The position numbers and the translations under genes are program-made. 64,000 nucleotides of DNA, from the NCBI GenBank assembly GCA_037043235.1, contig JAWRVZ010000289.1, positions 248,001 through 312,000 on the forward strand, read 5' to 3'. Source of the DNA: Rhodeus uyekii. Its lineage: Eukaryota; Chordata; Actinopteri; Cypriniformes; Acheilognathidae. This document shows, in pieces, positions 57,701-64,000 of this stretch. The stretch's first letter is position 1. Every line of letters starts with the position of its first letter. The notes beneath the pieces are model-generated. The model searched no databases and was not told the DNA's origin. It saw nothing but the letters and a program-made list of their open reading frames with translations.

Positions 57701-60700
57701 TAGTTTCCCAGACTGGTTTGTTGACTGGTTTTAGAGAGGGTCAGATTGGTCAGCTGCTCAAATTGAGAGACCAATTGGACATCCGGTCAAACCTGATAAA
57801 CACCAAAGTGGCACAGTGAAAGTGGTGACATTACATTGTATATTATGAGAAAATTAAAAATGTATTTGACCATGGACCTTATAAACTTACTGTAGTAGAC
57901 CTCCAAAACAAAATTAGTAACCCTTACATAATATGGGCACTTTAATGTTTAGGGATTGGTCTCATTCACTTCCATTTTAATTATTTCATTGTAACAATGA
58001 ATTTTTTTTTTTTTTTGCATTTTTGAGCAAATGGTCTTGACAGACATCTGAGATCTTTTCCTAACCTGCTCAAATGGACAATAGACATATTCATTGCATG
58101 ACATTTGGGGAGTTTCTGGTTATTTCAGAAGTCTGCCTTTAGAAGTTCTTTCTCGGTGTGGCGTGGGATCCCGGCCCTGCAGGCAATGAGTATGTGCAGC
58201 AAAGCGTTTATAGTCTTTGGCGCGGAACTGTTGGAGGTGGTGGTTTTGGCCCTCTTTCTCAACCTGCTGAACGCTATTGTCTTGTCACATGTAAGGGTAA
58301 TGGAAACAATGGGACTTGTGCCAGAAGAGATAGTCAACAGAACCCAATAGAGAGTGGCACACATGCCCTACACCCCTCTCTCTCATTCCCTGACGACGGG
58401 GGCAAACTCGGGGCAAAGAACGTCGAGACTACCTCAATGCCTGCTGTGGGTATTCTTCATTCACAGCGTCACAGTTCCAAGAACAGAAAAATGACTGGAA
58501 TACCCATAAAATGTATGGCAGAGAGTGGAGTGGAGGAATGACGCCAATGCTTGGCTTTGTTATTATACATTTCATGGTGTCAAATGGCTAGTCAAGCTTG
58601 TTGTTATTTGTCATTTAAGACAAAATTTGGCTTGATGGCAGAAACGAATGGAAACTCACACCATGTCAAGCGTAAAATTCTAGTACTTTGTAAGACAGCT
58701 CCTCCAGACTGAATGGTATTTAAACGTCCCGTGGGCTGGAAGGTGATAATGAGATTGTGTCCCCTTAAAAATGATCCCATGTTCACTTGTAAGCAAACTT
58801 GTAATTATCTTGCATAAATGGTTTTACAAGTTCAGTGGTACTACACACAATGTGTTTCTCCTTAAATAATTTCCCATGAGAATAAGTTCCAGCATTAACT
58901 GCCCCATACCTCCAAAATGGGAGTCCAAACTGTCTCCAAAGACTGCTCCCTCAACAACCCTAAATGGCTGTTCTCCAGGTCTTTGTTCTTTGAGAATGTA
59001 CAAGTTGGACTGTCCCTGAAATAAAAGGAAGTTGGTTAATTTCATTAACTAAACAGATAATCATTCATAGATAGAGAGAGTGAGTGAGTGAGTGCTTACA
59101 TCCATCCATCTATTTATATATATCCAAATATATCTGCAAATATTTTTTGCAGTCATTTATGATTTTAATTACTGACATTAGAATAAGGATAAATGTGGTT
59201 AAGAATGCTTTTAGGTTCTTGTAATGTGTCTCGCAAAATGTAACAGTGATTTTCTTTTTGCAGCGGATGTGGCACGTTGCCTTAACAGTGCACTCCAGGT
59301 GGGCTGCGGTGCCTTCGCCTGTCTTGAAAACTCAACGTGTGACACAGATGGCATGCATGACATCTGCAAGTCCTTTCTCTACAGTGCTGCTAAATTCGAC
59401 ACTCAGGTATATATGTTTGCATACAATTCATGCCAAAGTACAATAGTGACATACCAGTTCATCGATGGAGACACAATTTCCGATTGATGTCAAAGATGCC
59501 TATTAAGCAGACAGGAAAAACCTAAGAAGCAACACTAAGATTAGAATTAGATAAGAATTGCACTAAGATGGTGCAGTCCCCGTAAAAGGGCTGATGGGAG
59601 CAATTATTTTCAAAAGTTCTAATTACAGAGTGATTTATAATAGCGTTCTTAAATGATTAGTCTGATGTAGAATATACTGTATCAAATACACTTTGGATTA
59701 AAATTCTTAAGAGTCTACAATTGGATCACTATTGCAGTGATTATTATGTTTCTAGCAGGTTATATATTTGGCAACAGTTGATGGGGTAGCTTTGTAGCTT
59801 TTCATTTCTTGAACAACCACGTAGTGTCCACATAGACACATAATGTCCATAATCCAGGATGACAATGTGAAGATTCATCCGGCTTAAACTGAATGAATGG
59901 TTGGGAGCATTTGTGAAAGAACAACCATTATTTCCATGTGAAAGACTGGTTGGGAAGAAAGATTTCCACACATGAATCAGCTCCTCTGTGTCCAGAGCTT
60001 AAATTCATTGAAAGTGTTTGGGATGTGCTGGAGGAAACTTTACAGAGAGCTGGACTCTTGCACTGTCAATACAAGAGCTTGACCAAAAACTGACGCTTCC
60101 ATTTGTGGTCAAGATCTTGTTAAAAGCTAAATATTGCCTTAGTTTGTTGCCCACCTCAAGCAAAGTTCTTATTACCAAGTTATTTTATGAACTGATTCAT
60201 CAAAAATAACTGATTCAAAAGAATTACTTGTTTGAGAATCTTATTTTACTCCACAAGGCTAAAACTAAAACATTTCCAGATTCATGAGATGTACTGAAGT
60301 GACAGTTCAGACCTGTGCTTGAGTCATGGTTTTCTGTTCATTTTTTTTTTTTGCAGGGAAAGGCTTTTGTGAAAGAAAGCTTGAAGTGCATTGCCAATGG
60401 CATCACTTCTAAGATCTTTCTTACAGTCAGACGGTGTTCCACCTTCCAGAGGATGATATCGGAGGTTCAAGAGGAGTGTTACAGCAAGTTGGACATTTGT
60501 ACAGTGGCCAAATCAAACCCAGAAGCCATTGCAGAGGTGGCTCAGCTACCCAGCCACTTTCCCAACCGGTAAGACTTAAACAGAATGAAAGGATTCATCT
60601 TATGGAAAATACAAAGACACAGAAAGAGTTTCAGGATTTTTGACTTTGCTTGTTTCCGTTGCTCTAAATCTGGGACTAAAGAATCAGTTTGGTAGATTCC

Positions 60701-62822
60701 CTTGTGCAAAAGACATACGCTTTTTCGTGTTGAATGTGCACTTGTACTGTTCTTCAAAGTATATTTTTAATAATCTGTCCTTGCAGATTATAGGCCACTT
60801 ACATTACCGTAAAGAGAGTACACTTTCATTTTTCATCACACACTTAAGTATAAAGTGTCATAATCTCAAATTGAACATCTGTAACACTTTATTTCGATGG
60901 TCTGCTTTAGACATTCTACTAACTATAAGTAACTTTGCAACTACATGTTAACTAACTATTGTCACGTATCGGTGCTGGTGTGCGATGCGAAGATCACACA
61001 CAGACAGGAAGACATCCAGAAAACGTAACATCCAACAAAGACAAGGGAAACACGAGAGGGATTAAATAACAAACACTGAAGGATAAACAGCTGACGAGAC
61101 TAACGATCAGTGATTAGATGACAGGCGTAGGGAGTGAAACGATGACAAGACTCACAGTCTACTAATACTCTAATGAGAGTTAGCTGACATGTAGTTGAAA
61201 AGTAGAATTTCCATCACCAGCGTTACTAGCCACTCACCATTTTCACTGGCCCCCATTTTGAAAACTGCCATATAGATATTTTTAATGTCGTTATCTAATG
61301 TTGAAGCACAGGTCCATTATAGTGTTACACATGTCTTTTCTTTCTCAACTTTTTACATTAACTGAAAACTGTTTGAGGGAATACTCACCAAGACTGGCAT
61401 TTTGTGTGTATTTCACTGTTGAAGAGCAAGAAGCAGCTAAAAAGAACACAATTTAATTCTGAGAGGCAGGTTTACACTTTGGGATTGATCACAAAATCTG
61501 ATGGAATGAGCCAAATTATGTGCAATGCATGCATTCCCACATCAAAATTCAAACCCTGTAACACAAAAAATGTCCCTGTCCTAAACAGAACACTAAGCCC
61601 TTTCAATCTTCCTCCGTGTCCACACTTTCGCGATGTAATGCCGCTTTGACTGTCGGGCAGGAGTCTGTTGCGGAGCTCGTGGGTCTGCAAACTCAGCAAA
61701 AGTGCTCATGTAGGGTGCAGGTTGTGCCGTAAAGGGAGTGCTCACGAGAACCCTTTTGAAAAGTTTTAAATGGGACACCTCATGGTCTTGTGGACTTAAC
61801 AGAAACGTGCGTTTAGCTGCCATTGCAGGTCCACAGACCACAAGTGCATTTGAAGTGTGTCTGGGACGGCCAATATTCATCCAGAGTAAATGAAATGAGT
61901 GAGTGTTGAAAATGAGTATTGGAAGTGTTTCAGATATTTCAGTTTAGATAACTTTAACTTATTTCAAATGCCACACACACAAACATGTATTATATATTTA
62001 CAAAGGTTTATGCTAGAAAATGCTAGAAAATTATGCTATTAATTGACAGCATTACTTTTTATTATTAAAGGGCATGCATCTTTTTGCACTTGGATTCTTT
62101 GAAGGCATAGTGAAACTTGTGAAACGAAGATGTGAAACTTTGTGTTTCCGTAAACTACATTATGAGCATTAAACCTGGATAGCCTGCATTACACAATGCA
62201 GAAAATCAGAAAACCCACTTCAGTCTGTGATTAAACCTCTATGGGAGTCTTGAGCGTCAAACATTTATTCGGTTTTCCTTACACAACATTTGCATAAAAA
62301 GAGGACTAGTGCAAAACATTACAAGTGTTTAATGTGGTAGATCGTAATACAATACTTCATCCTTATCTGTCATGAGCTTGCTAGAAATATTTTGTGGCGG
62401 TAACCAGTAATTGTGCATCATTCGAAAAAGATTTGAGCACATTCTTTCGTTTCAGTCCCCCTGTAGCTTTCTAATGTTGCCTAACCCACTAATTTGTTGA
62501 CGCACTGGCTCAGTGTGAGTTTTCTCTGTCTCGCCGCAGGTTTTATGGGAAACTACTGCAGAGTTTGATGGAGTGTGATGATGAGACGGTGGACCTGGTG
62601 AGGGCAAATCTGTTGACCCGATTAGGGCCTGAGATCACCATGCTCTTCCAACTGCTGCAGAACAAGCCGTGTCCGTCTGCCGCGGTACCTACTGGAGTGG
62701 AGACTCGTGGTGGGTGGCGGTGGTCTGTCAGTCCCCATGAATACAAGCACCAGCCAAATCTACGCAACAGAGATGCCTCAAATCTCTTTGGGAAGAAACG
62801 CAACATTGGTGACAGCTCTTAA
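48620..62822 (+). CDS. stc1: Stanniocalcin-1 precursor (four coding exons, spliced)
   Basis: Secreted homodimeric glycoprotein hormone. In fish it is made by the corpuscles of Stannius and lowers calcium uptake at gill and gut (family knowledge). Exons at 48620-48734, 59264-59406, 60357-60568 and 62540-62822 join in frame to 250 residues plus stop; human STC1 has 247. Introns are GT-AG in phases 1, 0 and 2. Residues 1-17 form a signal peptide (LLLLAVLIASA core). The propeptide ends in SPRRAR, so the mature chain should start at Phe33, as in salmon stanniocalcin. Eleven cysteines are visible (44, 53, 58, 64, 73, 97, 113, 127, 134, 169, 201); the last corresponds to the intermolecular disulfide cysteine. 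The NST sequon is at Asn61 and a second possible one (NES) lies in the propeptide. The tail with GGWRW resembles fish stanniocalcin, not the mammalian tail. Zebrafish has stc1 and stc1l paralogues and I cannot decide which name applies. Confidence 0.97.
49790..49955. repeat. Fragment of a palindromic MITE
   Basis: CATGTACTTACAATGTACTT and AAGTACACATAAGTACTGTA followed by AAAATAAAGTGCAACC resemble the MITE at 567-860. Ends incomplete. Confidence 0.5.
51142..54451. mobile_element. Palindromic DNA transposon with expanded central minisatellite
   Basis: Left arm 51142-51440 begins AAGGGTTAGTTCACCCAAAG. Right arm about 54095-54451 is its diverged inverse (ending GAGTGAACAATCCC). Arms share TTGAATTTAGGCTTTTATTC and CACATATAAACAT (51367-51398, inverted at 54133-54164) and TCATAAAGAGATT. 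The centre is a 51-bp tandem array of about 2.6 kb. Same family type as 19118-19527. Located in stc1 intron 1. No TTAA duplication is intact. Confidence 0.85.
51455..54080. repeat. 51-bp minisatellite, about 51 units
   Basis: Unit on the + strand: CTCATTGGTTCTTGCTGAAG, CTCAAACGTGATGCGTAACA, CGAGAATGAAC. Main variants are GTGATGCG/GTTCTGCG, TTGCTG/TTCCTG/TTGTTG, CCTCATTGG/CCACATTGG and AGCTC/AGATC. The left half is rich in GTTCTGCG units and the right half in GTGATGCG. Units of 51 bp are a multiple of three, so the minus strand stays open as a 17-residue repeat (MRFILVLRITFELQEEP) over 51476-52222 and 52219-53952. One 1-bp deletion near 52229 separates the two frames and one 3-bp deletion lies near 53202. 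I treat these frames as artefacts of the array, not genes. Confidence 0.95.
55516..55661. mobile_element. hAT-type MITE, copy C, with exact 8-bp target duplication
   Basis: 146 bp, starts CAGTGTGCGCAATTG and ends GGGGTTGGGGACCACTG, flanked by CTGTAAGT at 55508-55515 and 55662-55669. Defines the ends of the family also seen at 3984-4195 and 31221-31381. Confidence 0.92.
56188..57016. mobile_element. Tigger-like non-autonomous element
   Basis: 829 bp, CAGTGGAACACTG to GTGGGTTCCACTG, flanked by TA at 56186-56187 and 57017-57018. The interior 56232-56490 is shared with the relic at 4264-4830. It has GAGATAGCCGATGATCGAGA and CGAGCTCGAGATAAGTGG motifs usual near such ends. It holds a minus-strand open frame described separately. 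Confidence 0.8.
56541..56909 (-). CDS. Unassigned 122-residue ORF in the Tigger-like element
   Basis: Begins MSPNPDISSTKEGQSRHFTS and ends QQSILEFVKKP. It has an acidic middle (EFPDYIEIDKDVVTDRSLEA) and no motif I recognise. By position it could be a remnant of transposase C-terminus or of a captured exon, or simply chance. The related relic at 4264-4830 does not keep this frame. Confidence 0.25.
   Translation of the reverse strand: MSPNPDISSTKEGQSRHFTSVISIPVTDDSTEFTVHALSSCCTCITVCIVARSRYASLTLAVSAVHPILEETQEFTFTVQEFPDYIEIDKDVVTDRSLEAFVFKQTVKGKTQQSILEFVKKP
58125..58540. other. Unassigned GC-richer stretch in stc1 intron 1
   Basis: Overlapping open frames of 79-127 residues on both strands, with higher GC than the surrounding intron. 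The longest (58158-58541, +) contains YSLWRGTVGGGGFGPL and ERYCLVTCKGNGNNGTC but no domain I can name. No matching splice sites or initiation context were identified. Confidence 0.2.
59264..59406 (+). CDS. stc1: stc1 exon 2
   Basis: 143 bp, residues 39-86, preceded by a pyrimidine-rich tract and TTTTTGCAG. It carries five cysteines and the NST glycosylation site in the CLENSTCDTDGM motif, the most conserved block of the family. The donor is CAG|GTATAT. An in-frame read-through into intron 2 ends after about 27 further codons and is not coding. Confidence 0.97.
59407..60356 (+). other. stc1 intron 2 (950 bp)
   Basis: Ordinary A/T-rich intron ending in a long T tract before the acceptor. Nothing else recognised. 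Confidence 0.9.
60357..60568 (+). CDS. stc1: stc1 exon 3
   Basis: 212 bp, residues 87-157 with Arg157 split, preceded by a long T tract and TTGCAG. Contains GKAFVKESLKCIANG and CSTFQRMISEVQEECYS, both diagnostic for STC1 as opposed to STC2. The donor is AACCG|GTAAGA, phase 2. The 212-bp length equals what I know for the mammalian third exon. Confidence 0.97.
60569..62539 (+). other. stc1 intron 3 (1971 bp)
   Basis: Contains a fish MITE interrupted by an LTR-like segment (about 60880-61220). The rest shows no recognisable feature. Confidence 0.9.
60880..61220. mobile_element. Fish MITE interrupted by an LTR-like segment
   Basis: MITE arms: CTGTAACACTTTATTTCGAT, TTAGACATTCTACTAACTAT and ACTACATGTTAACTAACTAT on the left; CTACTAATACTCTAATGAGA then TAGCTGACATGTAGTTG on the right. 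Between them (about 60960-61162) is TGTCACGTATCGGTGCTGGT to GACTCACA, resembling the LTR at 20778-21081 in layout. No target duplication could be matched. Confidence 0.5.
62540..62822 (+). CDS. stc1: stc1 exon 4 coding part and stop
   Basis: 283 bp coding, residues 157-250, after CGCCGCAG. Starts FYGKLLQSLMECDDETV, contains the dimerisation cysteine (Cys201, NKPCPS) and a fish-type tail with GGWRW and basic residues (GKKR). TAA stop at 62820-62822. Confidence 0.96.
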
Positions 62823-64000
62823 CTTCAGAACAATTTACCAGTACAAACCTAGCCATCGAGCACACATACACAAACACAAACTGAAAACACACACACAAAA
62901 CAGTGGTTTATTTTCCGAGGCTATACAGGGACACATTCCTTCTCAGCTGGAAAAAAGGCATGTCAAAATGAATGTCAAATTCTCTGTTTATCACTTCATA
63001 TTCGGCAAAAAGAGTTTTACGCATTAGCAGAAATTCAAGGGAAAATCGGCCTGGATAACAGACCGATCCGTGTGTAGGTCAAGTCAAAGTCATTGTGGGA
63101 ATCATTCAGGCCATAATATAGAGAGCTCTTATATAGACTTATTTCAATGAAAATATCACTAGAAATGAAAGGAAAATAATATAAAAAAAAAAAACCCAGA
63201 AAAAACGATAAATAGCCATTTGTATATGAAATATATCTTACAGAGATTACAGCAAATAAAATGTATCTGTATATAAACTGAATCTAGCGTTGATGTGAAA
63301 TAGTTGGCATGTGTTATAGAAATAAGAGTGCTACTATTTATTTATTAACAGATATTTTACTACTACTTTAGCTGTTGATCTCAAATTGCCACTAGCCTTT
63401 TTGTGAAACTCTCCCATTTGGCGAGAGCTATCTTTAAAGATCTATGTGCAGGAATTCATTAAAATACCAAAAAACTGAAGTTCACTTCAAATGCCGTAAA
63501 TCATAAGCGTTGAGTACAGCAACAGTAGATGTCAGCGATCCACGCTGGACGACCAGTCGTTATTTATCAAATGAGTTAGACATGCACAGGAAGGGAGAGA
63601 AACTTCTCTTCACATTCCTTCGGTAGAGCTTCTTTTTTTCACTGTTCGAAAACATATTCCTGACTCTTGGATCTGTTCAAGTAGTGCAGTACAAATAAAC
63701 TCTGAGAGGAAATTCAGTTCGAAGCCCTGAGCGCATTGTTAGCGCTACGTCTAAACAAATATTTGGCCAACTTATTGGACAGATGAACAAATTACTCCCT
63801 GGTGAATATGACATGCAGAAGTGAGTTCCCAGCATTGCTGAGACGACAAGCAAAACAAAAGAAAAAAACGAAAGAAAAAAAAAGACGAATTATCTATTTA
63901 AAAGCGTATTAATTGACTTACTGATATTTATTTTCTTACAATATTATTTAAATGTTTATTTTATTACATTTCTTTGGGCAATATCCGTTCATTCAGCTAG
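62823..64000 (+). other. stc1 3' UTR and downstream sequence
   Basis: No coding signal after the stop. AATAAA polyadenylation hexamers occur at 63255-63260 and 63694-63699. Mammalian STC1 has a multi-kilobase 3' UTR, so the transcript may run past the window edge. Which site is used cannot be told from sequence alone. Confidence 0.6.

Larger units (their letters stand above)
48735..59263 (+). other. stc1 intron 1 (10.5 kb)
   Basis: Large first intron. It holds a palindromic transposon with a 51-bp minisatellite (51142-54451), a fragment of a palindromic MITE near 49790-49950, a hAT MITE (55516-55661), a Tigger-like element (56188-57016) and an unassigned GC-richer stretch (58125-58540). Between these I see only A/T-rich non-coding sequence. 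Confidence 0.85.

Overview
The window is vertebrate, almost certainly teleost, and probably a cyprinid-type (otophysan) fish. Only one intact host protein gene is recognised: a stanniocalcin-1 hormone gene (stc1) on the + strand, with four exons from 48620 to 62822. The spliced product is 250 residues with the 11 cysteines, the N-glycosylation sequon and the propeptide cleavage site of fish stanniocalcin. Teleost origin is inferred from that protein and from the repeats: DIRS, Tc1-like, Tigger-like, hAT and Ty3/gypsy elements, 5S-derived SINEs and a tRNA-derived fish SINE.

The 48 kb upstream of stc1 is a repeat-dense intergenic region. From left to right it holds: a palindromic MITE (0.57-0.86 kb); a deleted Ty3/gypsy relic (1.7-3.5 kb) abutting a 5S-rRNA-derived SINE and a hAT MITE; a Tigger-like relic (4.3-4.8 kb); two solo LTRs with perfect 5-bp target duplications (6.1 and 6.8 kb); a decayed DIRS-like region (8.3-10.9 kb); a structurally complete but mutated DIRS element (11.4-16.4 kb) sitting inside a solo LTR; a hAT element with an exact 8-bp target duplication and a tRNA-Ser-like segment (16.9-18.1 kb); a young non-autonomous LTR element with identical target duplications (20.8-22.5 kb); another Tigger-like element (23.9-24.9 kb); a LINE 3' end (26.1 kb); a chromodomain Ty3/gypsy provirus-like relic (27.7-32.2 kb); and a (TA)n tract that took a Tc1-like element and a Tigger-like element, the latter carrying a second inverted copy of its own family (34.0-38.1 kb). 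Several MITEs follow (41.9, 44.0 and 45.0-45.6 kb).

The stc1 locus begins with a CpG-rich promoter containing a TATA box and an inverted CCAAT box (about 48.39-48.43 kb). Intron 1 is 10.5 kb. It carries a palindromic DNA transposon whose centre has expanded into about 51 copies of a 51-bp minisatellite (51.45-54.08 kb), a hAT MITE with an exact 8-bp duplication (55.5 kb), and a TA-flanked Tigger-like element (56.2-57.0 kb). Introns 2 and 3 are short (950 and 1971 bp); intron 3 holds an LTR-like insertion in a MITE. The 3' UTR probably fills the end of the window.

I found no bacterial operon, CRISPR array or defence system. The most unusual structures are the minisatellite inside a transposon inside the stc1 intron, the self-nested Tigger-like pair, the clustering of TA-targeting transposons in one (TA)n tract, and the DIRS element with an internal tandem duplication. 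All calls come from reading the sequence; no database search was run.
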